Below are positions 46,303 to 55,006 of a stretch of DNA of 64,000 nt, piece by piece (positions within the stretch are counted from its first letter, which is position 1; each line of letters opens with the position of its first letter). The stretch lies in contig NZ_CACOFR010000006.1 of assembly GCF_902626525.1 (NCBI RefSeq), forward strand, positions 1 through 64,000. The letters are read 5' to 3'. The notes below the pieces were generated by a model. It did no database searches, had not been told where the DNA came from, and saw only the letters and a program-made list of their open reading frames with translations. A program made the translations under genes and the position numbers. Source of the stretch: an uncultured Prochlorococcus sp. GTDB taxonomy: Bacteria > Cyanobacteriota > Cyanobacteriia > PCC-6307 > Cyanobiaceae.

Positions 46303-47376
46303 ATGCAGAAATACAAGATTGTTTTGTTGTCAGGTGACGGAATTGGACCAGAGATTTCAGAAATTTCAAAAAAAATTTTAAAAAAGATTTCAAAAAAACA
46401 TAATTTTGAGATTGAGATTATTGAAAAATTATTTGGAGGGATAGCTTATGAAAAATATAGGAATCCTGCCCCGGAGGAGACAATAGATCAATGTAAGAAA
46501 AGTGATGCAGTACTTTTAGCATGTGTAGGAGATCCTAAATACGATTCTCTTGAGAGAGAATTAAGACCAGAGAGTGGATTACTTAAATTAAGATCTTCTC
46601 TAAACCTTTTCGCTAATATCAGGCCAGTGAAAATAAGAAAATCTCTTGTAGATTCAAGTACATTAAAAAAAGAAATCGTTGAGAATGTAGATCTCATAGT
46701 TGTAAGAGAATTAATAAGCGGTATTTATTTTGGAAAACCTAGAGGAAATATAACAAATACAAAGATACCAAAAGCATTCAACACGATGGTTTATGATTCT
46801 TCTGAAATAGAAAGAATAACTGAAATTGCGATAAAAATAGCTAACCAAAGAAACAAAAGAATATGTTCCGTTGATAAATCAAACGTTCTCGAAGTTAGTC
46901 AATTATGGAGAGATACAGTTTTAAAAGTCACGTCTAAAGATAAGAATATATGCTTAAGCAACATGTACGTAGATAACGCTGCGATGCAATTAATTAAAGA
47001 TCCAGTTCAGTTTGATGTAATCCTAACAAGTAATTTATTTGGTGACATTTTAAGTGATCTGGCCGCAATGTTAACAGGCTCCATAGGAATGCTTCCTTCT
47101 GCATCCCTAAATAATAATGGTCCGGGAGTTTTTGAACCAGTTCATGGTTCCGCTCCAGATATAGCTGGTAAAAATATTGCTAATCCTATTGCAATGCTTT
47201 TATCAGCTTCAATGATGTTAAAAATTGGATTAAATGAAAATGAAGCAGCAAAAAGTTTAGAAAATGCTGTAGATAGAGTTTTATCAAAAGGATTTAGAAC
47301 TGCAGATTTAAATGATGGGTCTTCTGAGGTGTTATCTTGTAGTGAAATCGGAAATAAAATATTAGATGAAATTTAA
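46303..47376 (+). CDS. leuB: 3-Isopropylmalate dehydrogenase
   Basis: Third step of leucine synthesis, NAD-dependent oxidative decarboxylation. 357 residues with LLSGDGIGPEISEIS, the substrate-binding arginines in LRPESGLLKLRSSLNLFANIRPV, VRELISGIYFG, and VDNAAMQLIKDPVQFDVI ... SNLFGDILSDLAAML carrying the metal-binding aspartates, and PVHGSAPDIAGKNIANP. Complete; a Lys/Ser-rich N-terminal helix is normal for this genome. Confidence 0.97.
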   Translation: MQKYKIVLLSGDGIGPEISEISKKILKKISKKHNFEIEIIEKLFGGIAYEKYRNPAPEETIDQCKKSDAVLLACVGDPKYDSLERELRPESGLLKLRSSLNLFANIRPVKIRKSLVDSSTLKKEIVENVDLIVVRELISGIYFGKPRGNITNTKIPKAFNTMVYDSSEIERITEIAIKIANQRNKRICSVDKSNVLEVSQLWRDTVLKVTSKDKNICLSNMYVDNAAMQLIKDPVQFDVILTSNLFGDILSDLAAMLTGSIGMLPSASLNNNGPGVFEPVHGSAPDIAGKNIANPIAMLLSASMMLKIGLNENEAAKSLENAVDRVLSKGFRTADLNDGSSEVLSCSEIGNKILDEI

Positions 47377-47465
47377 AAAAAAATTAATAAATAAAAAAAT
47401 ATTTTCAAGTTGAACATAAAGTTGGTACATGACCTGTCAGAATCAGAAGATATTGTTTTTAAAAA

Positions 47466-48365
47466 ATGTCAAAACGTCACCCAGTAGTCGCAGTAACAGG
47501 ATCATCAGGAGCAGGAACAAGCACAGTAAAAAGAGCCTTCGAGCATATTTTTGCTAGGGAAGATATTGTTCCCGCCGTAGTAGAAGGTGATAGTTACCAC
47601 AGGTTTGAAAGAATGCCTATGAAAGAAGCTATGGCAGAAGCTCTTTCAAAAGGTGAAAATTTTTCTCACTTTGGTCCAGAGGCTAATCTTTTTGACAAGC
47701 TAGAAGAACTTTTTAAAATTTATGGTGAAACTGGTGGAGGTAAGAAAAGATATTATCTGCATAGTCCAGAGGAAGCAGATGAGCATAATGCAAGACTCGG
47801 AATATCTCTAGAACCAGGCCAATTTACTCCATGGGAAGATATTCCAAAAGGGACAGACGTACTTTTCTATGAAGGTTTACATGGTGGTGTAGAAGGTGAA
47901 GGATATAATGTCGCATCATATGCTGATTTACTTGTTGGCGTTGTTCCAATAACCAATTTAGAGTGGATTCAGAAAATCCATAGAGATAATGCTGAAAGAG
48001 GCTACTCTGCAGAAACTATTGTAGATACAATTTTAAGAAGGATGCCTGATTACATAAATCATATTTGCCCACAATTTAGTAAAACTGATATTAATTTTCA
48101 GAGAATTCCAACGATTGATACATCAAATCCTTTCATATGTAGGAATATTCCAACTCCAGATGAGAGTTTTGTAATAATTCATTTCAGAAAAGGTGCTAGA
48201 GAAAAATGGGGCATTGACTTTCAATACTTGCTGGGAATGATACATGATTCATTCATGTCAAGCCCAACTAGCATTGTTGTTAACGGAGGAAAAATGGGTT
48301 TTGCTATGGAACTTATTCTTACTCCAATAATCCACAAAATGATAGAAGAAAAAAATCAGGCGTAA
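47466..48365 (+). CDS. prk: Phosphoribulokinase, class I (proteobacterial type)
   Basis: Phosphorylates ribulose 5-phosphate to ribulose 1,5-bisphosphate, substrate of Rubisco. The 299-residue protein has P-loop VTGSSGAGTSTVKRAF (residues 10-25), EGDSYHRFERMPM, SHFGPEAN, YGETGGGKKRYYLHSPEEA, VLFYEGLHGGVEG and TDINFQRIPTIDTSNPF. These are the marks of class I (Rhodobacter-type) enzymes; the class II plant/cyanobacterial enzyme with its N-terminal regulatory cysteine pair is different, and only two cysteines occur here, both late in the sequence. Class I enzymes are allosteric octamers activated by NADH. Whether another prk exists elsewhere cannot be known from this window. Confidence 0.93.
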   Translation: MSKRHPVVAVTGSSGAGTSTVKRAFEHIFAREDIVPAVVEGDSYHRFERMPMKEAMAEALSKGENFSHFGPEANLFDKLEELFKIYGETGGGKKRYYLHSPEEADEHNARLGISLEPGQFTPWEDIPKGTDVLFYEGLHGGVEGEGYNVASYADLLVGVVPITNLEWIQKIHRDNAERGYSAETIVDTILRRMPDYINHICPQFSKTDINFQRIPTIDTSNPFICRNIPTPDESFVIIHFRKGAREKWGIDFQYLLGMIHDSFMSSPTSIVVNGGKMGFAMELILTPIIHKMIEEKNQA

Positions 48366-48529
48366 TTTATTTTCTTAAATTTCAAGACAAATTAAGTGTA
48401 TTTTATTTAAAACACAAAACAATTAAATTTCTAACTTTTTGAATTTTAAATCAAAAAAATTACAAATTTTATATATCTTTCTTGATAAAAGTACCATACT
48501 TAGATTTAAATAGAAAAAAAGATAATTTT

Positions 48530-49411
48530 GTGTCATTAATCGACTGGTTTGCCGCAAGGCGCAAAGATCAATTTGTTGGAAAAGTTTCTCAGGATACTGA
48601 CGAGGGAGATGGATTATGGGTTAAATGTTCTGAATGTTCGCAAGTAGCCTATAGAAAAGATCTAATTTCAAATTTCAATGTTTGTAGTAATTGTGGACAA
48701 CACAATAGAATTAATAGCGATGAAAGGATAAACATAATTGCTGATAAAGATTCATTTAAAGAGTTTGATAGTTCACTAAGTCCTACAGACCCTCTAGGAT
48801 TCAAAGACAGAAGATCTTATGCTGATCGAATTAAAGAGAGTCAAGTAGGCACAGGCTTAAGAGATGGTGTTATAACAGGTTTCTGTTCGGTAAATTCAAT
48901 CCCGTTAGCATTAGCTGTTATGGATTTTAGATTTATGGGCGGATCTATGGGTTCTGTAGTTGGCGAAAAAATTACCAGAATTATCGAGAGAGCAACTATA
49001 AAAAATTACCCAATTCTTATTGTTTGTGCCTCTGGTGGAGCAAGGATGCAAGAAGGTATGTTAAGTCTTATGCAGATGGCAAAGATATCAGGAGCACTTA
49101 AAAAACACAAGGAAAAGAATCTTCTTTACATGCCTCTGTTAACCCACCCAACTACTGGAGGAGTAACTGCGAGCTTTGCAATGTTAGGTGATTTAATTTT
49201 GGCCGAACCAAAAGCTCTTATTGGATTTGCTGGGAGAAGGGTAATTGAGCAAACATTAAGAGAAAAATTGCCTGATAATTTTCAAACAGCTGAATATCTC
49301 CTTGATCATGGTTTTGTTGATGTAATAGTAAAAAGGAAAGATCTCAAAGCTACTTTGACTAAAATTCTAAAAATTCACGGTGTAAAAGATTTTTCAGAAG
49401 CAAAAACTTAA
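48530..49411 (+). CDS. accD: Acetyl-CoA carboxylase carboxyltransferase beta subunit
   Basis: Transfers carboxyl from biotin to acetyl-CoA in fatty-acid synthesis, with AccA. The 293-residue form starts at GTG, giving the family N-terminus [14 protein letters not shown]; a TTG 16 codons upstream is also open. A zinc ribbon follows ([19 protein letters not shown]), then the crotonase-fold domain with [14 protein letters not shown] and [14 protein letters not shown], and [16 protein letters not shown]. accA is not nearby. Confidence 0.96.
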   Translation: MSLIDWFAARRKDQFVGKVSQDTDEGDGLWVKCSECSQVAYRKDLISNFNVCSNCGQHNRINSDERINIIADKDSFKEFDSSLSPTDPLGFKDRRSYADRIKESQVGTGLRDGVITGFCSVNSIPLALAVMDFRFMGGSMGSVVGEKITRIIERATIKNYPILIVCASGGARMQEGMLSLMQMAKISGALKKHKEKNLLYMPLLTHPTTGGVTASFAMLGDLILAEPKALIGFAGRRVIEQTLREKLPDNFQTAEYLLDHGFVDVIVKRKDLKATLTKILKIHGVKDFSEAKT

Positions 49412-49412
49412 A

Positions 49413-49805
49413 ATGAAAATTATTTCAAATTTAATTTATTTATCTTTCGCTATTTTTATTTTTATTTTAAATTTTTCTGACTATTCAAATGCGATAGGTA
49501 ACGTTGATTGGGTTCTCCTAAAAGAAAATAATGATGGAAAAGAATGGATTGACAAAGGAAGTATTAAGCCACTTCCAAATGGGGAAATAAGTGTCCTAAC
49601 AAAGTTCTTTAAAAATCCAACTGACCCCAATGATGAAGGGAAATTATCACTTTATGTTATGAGAATTAATTGTGAACAAAAAAAGTTTAAAGATACATCC
49701 ATAAATGGAATACCTCAATTCAAGTCAAAATGGCAATCCTCTAATAATGATGAACTTATAGATGTTGTAATAGAAAATAGTTGTTCAGAGTTTAGTAATG
49801 AATAA
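49413..49805 (+). CDS. Secreted hypothetical protein, 130 residues
   Basis: ATG 1 bp after accD, with a signal peptide of hydrophobic residues (ISNLIYLSFAIFIFILNF, cleavage likely after SNA). Mature protein VDWVLLKENNDGKEWIDKGS, GEISVLTKFFKNPTDPNDEG, LYVMRINCEQKKFKD and a final Cys in ENSCSEFSNE; two cysteines could pair. The beta-rich pattern resembles periplasmic/outer-surface domains of unknown function. Confidence 0.66.
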   Translation: MKIISNLIYLSFAIFIFILNFSDYSNAIGNVDWVLLKENNDGKEWIDKGSIKPLPNGEISVLTKFFKNPTDPNDEGKLSLYVMRINCEQKKFKDTSINGIPQFKSKWQSSNNDELIDVVIENSCSEFSNE

Positions 49806-49807
49806 GA

Positions 49808-50905
49808 ATGAATATAAAAAATAACAAATTAAAAATAGCAATTGCTGGACTAGGGTTTGGGAAAAAAGTTCATTTAGAAGCACTAAAAGAGTCGAAATAT
49901 TTAACTCCTGTAGCGATTTATCATTATAATAAATCGCATAAATCGATTTTAGAAAAAGAAACAGGATTAGCGTTTTTTCATAATTGGGAAGACTTAGTTA
50001 AATCTCCTGAAATTGATGGAATTATTATTGCTACCCCTCCTGAATCAAGATTTAAATTAGCGAAACAAGCGCTAGAGAATAATAAAAATTTGCTATTAGA
50101 AAAACCCGTTTCTATATCCTCCTCTGAGATTGAAGATCTACAGAGAATATCTTTGATTAATAACTTAAGAGTATGTGTTGATTTCGAATATAGAGCAGTA
50201 CCCCTTTTCCTTCAAACAAAGAAACTTATTGATGAAAATATCTTAGGAAATATTTATTTAGTCAAATTAGATTGGTTAATGGGTAGTAGATCCGACCCTA
50301 AAAGACCGTGGAATTGGTATTCTTTAGAAGAAAAAGGTGGAGGAGTTCTTGGAGCATTAGGTACTCATGCATTCGATATGTTGAATTGGTTTTTTGGAGA
50401 ATCAATAAGCGTATCTGGCAAGTTATCAACATCAATAAAAAAAAGACCTTTAGCTAATTCCTCTGATTTACATGATGTTACGAGCGAAGATGTTTGTCTA
50501 GCCAATATAGAAATAACAAACTTCAACTCGGATCTTATTCCATGTCAGGTATCATTATCATCGATTTCTAAAAACGGTAGAGGATTTAGTTTAGAAATAT
50601 ATGGAAGCGAAGGCTCACTTATTCTTAAAAGCGAGAACCAAAAAGATTATGTACATGGTTTTAATTTAAAATGCTCAAACAACGAAAATAAAATACAAAA
50701 TCTTACTGCAGATTCGAGTTTTAATTTTAAGAAGACATGGACTGATGGAAGAATAGCTCCAGTTTTGAGAATTCAAAATTTATGGGCTGAGAGTATTCTT
50801 AATAAAACACCGATAATCCCAGGTCTATGTGAAGGGCTAGCCAGTCACAAAGTTTGTGAAGCCTTAAGAGAATCCTCAAAAAGTGGATTGAGCATAAAAA
50901 TTTAG
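49808..50905 (+). CDS. Gfo/Idh/MocA-family oxidoreductase
   Basis: A 365-residue NAD(P)-dependent dehydrogenase. N-terminal Rossmann fold with IAIAGLGFGKKVHLEALKES, then the family signature IIATPPESRFKLAKQALENN and NLLLEKPVSISSSE with the conserved Lys of the EKP motif, and the C-terminal alpha/beta domain with GGVLGALGTHAFDMLNWF (His/Asp-type catalytic region). Substrate unknown; sugars or inositols are usual. Starts 2 bp after the secreted protein stop. Confidence 0.88.
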   Translation: MNIKNNKLKIAIAGLGFGKKVHLEALKESKYLTPVAIYHYNKSHKSILEKETGLAFFHNWEDLVKSPEIDGIIIATPPESRFKLAKQALENNKNLLLEKPVSISSSEIEDLQRISLINNLRVCVDFEYRAVPLFLQTKKLIDENILGNIYLVKLDWLMGSRSDPKRPWNWYSLEEKGGGVLGALGTHAFDMLNWFFGESISVSGKLSTSIKKRPLANSSDLHDVTSEDVCLANIEITNFNSDLIPCQVSLSSISKNGRGFSLEIYGSEGSLILKSENQKDYVHGFNLKCSNNENKIQNLTADSSFNFKKTWTDGRIAPVLRIQNLWAESILNKTPIIPGLCEGLASHKVCEALRESSKSGLSIKI

Positions 50906-50934
50906 CAGAATATTTGGCAAGTATTAATTGATAC

Positions 50935-50963
50935 TTGACAATGTGCTTAATTTATTTTATTTT
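50935..50963 (+). promoter_or_regulatory. Candidate sigma-70 promoter of class I aldolase
   Basis: A perfect TTGACA hexamer (50935-50940) is followed after 17 bp by TATTTT (50958-50963). It lies 43 bp upstream of the aldolase ATG and 30 bp after the oxidoreductase stop, a position suited to an independent aldolase transcript. Spacing is canonical; the -10 is weak. Confidence 0.4.
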
Positions 50964-51006
50964 TTCTTCATATTCTGGAAAAATCAATTATCTAATTTTT
51001 TAAATA

Positions 51007-52074
51007 ATGGCATTAAATTACTACAAAAATGAGCTTAAAGAAAATGCTCAATTACTAGCTTCTAAGGGTAAAGGAATATTAGCGGTAGATGAATCAACCA
51101 AAACAGTAGGGAAAAGATTAGCTGGAATTGGTGTTGAGAATACCGAAGAGAATAGGAAGGCATATAGAGGGATGCTTTTCACTACAGAAGGACTTGGGAA
51201 ATACATAAGTGGAGCAATCCTATTTGAAGAAACTTTGTATCAAAATCACCAAGATGGTGAGTCAATGGTTAAGAAATTAAACGATTTAGGTATTATTCCA
51301 GGTATTAAGGTTGATAAAGGTTTAAATCCACTTCCTGGCGCAGGAGATGTAGAAACATTTTGCTCTGGTCTAGATGGATTAGTCGAGAGAGCCGCAAAAT
51401 ATTATGAACAAGGTGCAAGATTTGCAAAGTGGAGAGCGGTTTTACAAATAACAAATGATGGTTGTCCTTCAAAATTATCAATACAGGAAAATGCTTGGGG
51501 ATTGGCTAGGTATGCAAGATCAGTTCAAGAATCTGGATTGGTACCAATTATTGAACCTGAAATTTTAATGGATGGTGATCATACCATTGAAAAGACTGCT
51601 GAAGTTCAAGAAGAGGTAATTAAGCAGGTCTACATTGCTTGTCAAGCAAATGGAGTATTTCTAGAGGGAACACTTTTAAAACCTTCTATGACTGTTAACG
51701 GAGCAGATTGTCCAACAAAGGCTGATCCTATGAAAGTTGCTGAGATGACTATAAGAACTATGGAAAGATGCGTTCCTGCATCTGTTCCAGGAATAGTATT
51801 CTTATCAGGAGGATTAAGCGAAGAAGCTGCTTCTGTTTATCTAAATAATATGAATACTCTTTATAGAAAAGCATTATGGAACGTTTCATTCTCCTATGGA
51901 AGAGCACTACAGCATTCATGCTTAAAGGCTTGGAAGGGAAGTGATATAGAAGGAGGCCAAAAAGCCTTAATAGCAAGAGCTCAAGCAAACTCTGAAGCTT
52001 CAACAGGATCTTATGTCGCAGGATCTCAGCCTTCATCTGATGAGCAGCTATTTGTTGCTGGATACACTTATTAA
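51007..52074 (+). CDS. Fructose-bisphosphate aldolase, class I
   Basis: A 355-residue Schiff-base aldolase of the eukaryotic/class I type: KGKGILAVDESTKTVGKRL, GLGKYISGAILFEETLY, FAKWRAVLQI, VPIIEPEILMDGDH and FLSGGLSEEAASVYLNNM. Reversible cleavage of fructose 1,6-bisphosphate (and sedoheptulose bisphosphate) in glycolysis/Calvin cycle. The C-terminal Tyr typical of the family is present at the extreme end (GYTY). Other cyanobacteria mainly use class II; no class II gene is in this window. Confidence 0.95.
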   Translation: MALNYYKNELKENAQLLASKGKGILAVDESTKTVGKRLAGIGVENTEENRKAYRGMLFTTEGLGKYISGAILFEETLYQNHQDGESMVKKLNDLGIIPGIKVDKGLNPLPGAGDVETFCSGLDGLVERAAKYYEQGARFAKWRAVLQITNDGCPSKLSIQENAWGLARYARSVQESGLVPIIEPEILMDGDHTIEKTAEVQEEVIKQVYIACQANGVFLEGTLLKPSMTVNGADCPTKADPMKVAEMTIRTMERCVPASVPGIVFLSGGLSEEAASVYLNNMNTLYRKALWNVSFSYGRALQHSCLKAWKGSDIEGGQKALIARAQANSEASTGSYVAGSQPSSDEQLFVAGYTY

Positions 52075-52105
52075 AAGATAAATTCTTTAAATTAAACTTA
52101 AAAAG

Positions 52106-52130
52106 ACCTCCAAACAATTGGGGGTTTTTT
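52106..52130. terminator. Bidirectional rho-independent terminator
   Basis: Perfect stem ACCTCCAA/TTGGGGGT (8 bp, one T-G pair) with loop ACAA, followed by a T run on the plus strand. On the minus strand the same stem is followed by CTTTTTAA, so it should also end purQ transcripts. It sits exactly between convergent aldolase and purQ. Confidence 0.8.
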
Positions 52131-52794
52131 ATTGTGAAACGAGGGATTTCAAAGTGAAGAGACCATCAGTTCCACCAATTACTTGATCACACGCTCGCTC
52201 TGGATGAGGCATCAGTCCTAAAACATTTCCCTGTTTATTAGTTATGCCTGCGATATCGAATGAAGATCCATTAGGATTATTTTTATATTTCAAAGCTATC
52301 AATTCATTATCTACAAGTTTTTTTAAAGTATCAGAATCACAATGATATCTTCCTTCCCCATGGGCTATTGGCAACTTAATAGTTCGTTTTTCATTTCCAG
52401 TATTAAACCAACCACCTGTTGAAGAAACAATCTCAAGTTCAACATCATCACAGATGAAATTGAGGTTTTTATTTGAAACAAGGGCACCAGGCAAAAAACC
52501 TGATTCAGTCAAAATTTGAAATCCATTACATATTCCTAAAACTCGTTTACCGCTTTTAACAAAGTCATTCAAAGCATTTATTAATGGAGAGAATCTCGCA
52601 ATTGCTCCGCACCTTAAATAATCACCATAGCTAAAGCCTCCAGGTAAAACTATTGCATCTACATCGCTTAAATCTGAAGATTCATGCCACAAGTATTTTG
52701 TTCTTATGTCTAAACAACCTTCCAATGCCCAAGAAACATCACGATCACAATTAGAACCTGGGAAAACTACAATCCCTACAGTAAAATTATCCAT
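52129..52794 (-). CDS. purQ: Phosphoribosylformylglycinamidine synthase, glutaminase subunit
   Basis: 221-residue glutamine amidotransferase of purine synthesis, working with PurL and PurS. Catalytic Cys in [16 protein letters not shown], the His/Glu pair in [15 protein letters not shown], and [16 protein letters not shown] at the N-terminus. It is translated 1 bp after purS; purL is elsewhere. Confidence 0.97.
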   Translation of the reverse strand: MDNFTVGIVVFPGSNCDRDVSWALEGCLDIRTKYLWHESSDLSDVDAIVLPGGFSYGDYLRCGAIARFSPLINALNDFVKSGKRVLGICNGFQILTESGFLPGALVSNKNLNFICDDVELEIVSSTGGWFNTGNEKRTIKLPIAHGEGRYHCDSDTLKKLVDNELIALKYKNNPNGSSFDIAGITNKQGNVLGLMPHPERACDQVIGGTDGLFTLKSLVSQ

Positions 52795-52795
52795 C

Positions 52796-53050
52796 TTATA
52801 ATTTTTCTAATGAATATTCATAATCTTCAATAACAGTATTAGCGAATAACCTATCACACAATAAATCAATTTTTTCTCTCACTTCGTTTTCTCCATTACC
52901 TTCTATTTTGACTTCAATCATTTTTCCTATTCGTAATGATTTTATCCCTTCTGCTCCAAGTTTAATAGAAGCAGATTTAGTAGCTTCCCCTGCTGGATCT
53001 AAAACTGAGGGCCTTAGTCTTATAAAAACTTTTACAGCAAATTGGTCCAA
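52796..53050 (-). CDS. purS: Phosphoribosylformylglycinamidine synthase subunit PurS
   Basis: 84-residue small subunit bridging PurL and PurQ. The family pattern [39 protein letters not shown] and [18 protein letters not shown] is complete. The stop lies 1 bp before the purQ start, indicating a coupled pair. Confidence 0.95.
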   Translation of the reverse strand: MDQFAVKVFIRLRPSVLDPAGEATKSASIKLGAEGIKSLRIGKMIEVKIEGNGENEVREKIDLLCDRLFANTVIEDYEYSLEKL

Positions 53051-53145
53051 TTAAAAATTAATTTCTATTAGAAGGTTAGTTTAAATTTCCATAAAAAGTA
53101 CTCTTGATTAATAAACAAATATTTTTACCTTTATTTTCTAATTTA

Positions 53146-53310
53146 CTAATGGTTTTCATAACCCTTACCAAAACAAACTAAACAAGTTCTTCTTGAATTT
53201 TCAGGTGTCTTATAGTTTCCTGAACCTCCACATTTGGAGCATTTATTTTTATTAGTAGAAATTGCATTATTAGAGATAATATCTTTTAAAGCAATTTTTG
53301 AATTTTTCAT
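53146..53310 (-). CDS. DnaJ-like zinc-finger mini-protein, 54 residues
   Basis: ATG ORF ending TAG with CSKCGGSG (about residue 24 on) and CLVCFGKG (residue 43 on), two of the C-x2-C-x-G-x-G repeats that form a DnaJ cysteine-rich knuckle. The rest is a short basic, Asn-rich N-terminus (MKNSKIALKDIISNN). Without a J-domain it could not stimulate Hsp70; a holdase or zinc-binding role is possible. It lies between purS and cobW-like genes on the same strand. Confidence 0.68.
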   Translation of the reverse strand: MKNSKIALKDIISNNAISTNKNKCSKCGGSGNYKTPENSRRTCLVCFGKGYENH

Positions 53311-53331
53311 TTAGGACTGTTTACTCTTCTA

Positions 53332-53349
53332 AGTATCCCGGGAGATACT
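53332..53349. repeat. Inverted repeat upstream of zinc-finger mini-gene
   Basis: AGTATC (53332-53337), loop CCGGGA, GATACT (53344-53349): a perfect 6-bp hairpin just 22 bp upstream of the 54-residue gene and before the cobW-like stop. No T run follows on either strand, so a simple terminator is unlikely; it might be an operator or RNA processing site. Confidence 0.35.
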
Positions 53350-53355
53350 ATAAAA

Positions 53356-54420
53356 TTAAATCCTTATTTTTGGGTTACTTAAAATCTTAAATTTCTCTTT
53401 AATTTTTTTATTGAAAATTTTTATCGATTTTTCATCAAATGCAAATATCACTAATTCAATTCCCGCATTGTCATTTGGCCTCCAACAATTGACTGGAGCA
53501 TCTTCAAACCAAGTATTTATTTTCTTTCCAACGATTTGTATTTGCAAAGGCAATTGTTTATTAGGTATCCACATACGCCCTTTAATTCTGAGAATATTTA
53601 GTTCATCTAAAATTTTTGAGATCTCTTTTTCGAATTCATTTTTTTCAAGGAAACAGTTGAATTTTATTGAATCTGATATGAGCTCAACATGATTATGGTC
53701 ATGTTCTTCCGATAAATATTCCTTATAACTTTCTTTTTTTAAACTAAAATTAAATAAATAATTTAAATCAATTTTTCCATTTTTAGATTTAAGTACTGGC
53801 ACTGATGGATTTAGGCTTCCCTGAATTTTATTTTTCACATATTCAAATTGTTCATTATTTAAAATATCCGATCTAGAGACTAAAACGATATCAGAAACCT
53901 CTAATTGCTCCTCAAAAAGTTCGTCTATAGAGGCGTTGTGATCTATTTTATCAGTTTTATTATATTGATTAATTATCTTACCTAAATCATTGATTGGAGA
54001 ACCCTTAAGCATTGATTCTCCATTTACAATACCAACAACAACATCGAGATATATAGAAGATCTAATTTCAGGCCAGTTAAGCGCTTGAATCAAGGGTATT
54101 GGCAGTGCTAATCCACTCGTTTCAATAATTATAGACTCAATAGGTGGGTCAAATTCAAGGACTGCTTTTATTGATGGAACAAAATCATCTTGAACAGTAC
54201 AACATAAACATCCATTATTCAGTTCGATGACACATTCATCCTCAGATTCATCACATTTTTCACAACTTTTAATTAAATCGCCATCAATTCCAACATCTCC
54301 AAATTCATTTATTATTAAACCAAATTTTTTTTTACTCTCTTTTAATAAATATCTAAGAAAAGTTGTTTTACCTGAACCAAGAAATCCAGAAACAACTATT
54401 ACAGGTATTTTTTTTTTCAT
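53356..54420 (-). CDS. CobW/P47K-family metal-chaperone GTPase
   Basis: A 354-residue G3E GTPase. P-loop VVSGFLGSGKTTFLRYLL, the switch region INEFGDVGIDG, the metal motif GCLCC (C71, C73, C74), SIIIETSGLALP with the Walker B-like Glu, and a C-terminal CobW_C domain with LRIKGRMWIP. Between switch I and the metal motif a short acidic Cys insert occurs, C53, C56, C63, which most homologues lack, and HDHNH lies in the middle. Zinc or another divalent ion is the likely cargo. Confidence 0.9.
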   Translation of the reverse strand: MKKKIPVIVVSGFLGSGKTTFLRYLLKESKKKFGLIINEFGDVGIDGDLIKSCEKCDESEDECVIELNNGCLCCTVQDDFVPSIKAVLEFDPPIESIIIETSGLALPIPLIQALNWPEIRSSIYLDVVVGIVNGESMLKGSPINDLGKIINQYNKTDKIDHNASIDELFEEQLEVSDIVLVSRSDILNNEQFEYVKNKIQGSLNPSVPVLKSKNGKIDLNYLFNFSLKKESYKEYLSEEHDHNHVELISDSIKFNCFLEKNEFEKEISKILDELNILRIKGRMWIPNKQLPLQIQIVGKKINTWFEDAPVNCWRPNDNAGIELVIFAFDEKSIKIFNKKIKEKFKILSNPKIRI

Positions 54421-54430
54421 ACTTATTTAA

Positions 54431-54943
54431 TTAGCATCCTAAGCTGTATTCTGTACTTTCGCCTGTCGAACTATTTGTACCATTAGCAATCGCGCATAAT
54501 TGTTTTTGTTGTGTACGACTTAGAACAGCATCAGTAAAATCGGCACCATCTATTTTTGCTCCTTCGAAATTACTTTCCATAAGTAAAGCATTGGTAAAAT
54601 TAACATCTGAAAGATCTGCATCTGTAAAGTCTGTTGCATAAGCAAGTGCGTCTCTTAAATTAGCCCCAGTAAACTTTGAGTTTTGTAATTTACTATTATT
54701 AAATACCGCGCCCTCTAAATTACTTTCACTAAAATTAAACCCATTTAAATCAAATTTGACAAATTCGTTGCCACTTAAATCTTGACCATGCATATCTGGC
54801 TCTAAATCAAGATCTTGTTGGTTTCTAATCTCAGGTGGACGTTTTGCCCATGCAGAATTTACAGAATTAAAAAATAAAATCCCAATAAATAATAATGTAA
54901 TTAATGCATTCTTTAGAGAGGGGATAACAATTGATTTAATCAT
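54431..54943 (-). CDS. Secreted pentapeptide-repeat protein
   Basis: A 170-residue protein with a signal peptide (IPSLKNALITLLFIGILFFN, cleavage likely near SAWA) and a right-handed beta-helix of A(D/N)LxX repeats from about residue 50 to 145: NLEGAVFNNSKLQNSKFTGA continuing to GADFTDAVLS. Cyanobacterial secreted pentapeptide proteins often reside in the thylakoid lumen. C-terminal LCAIANG and final Cys could form a disulfide. Confidence 0.88.
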   Translation of the reverse strand: MIKSIVIPSLKNALITLLFIGILFFNSVNSAWAKRPPEIRNQQDLDLEPDMHGQDLSGNEFVKFDLNGFNFSESNLEGAVFNNSKLQNSKFTGANLRDALAYATDFTDADLSDVNFTNALLMESNFEGAKIDGADFTDAVLSRTQQKQLCAIANGTNSSTGESTEYSLGC

Positions 54944-55006
54944 AATAAGACTGTATTTTAGAACTTAGGTGTTTAAAGTTTGTAAGAGTATCTTAAAGGA
55001 AAATAT

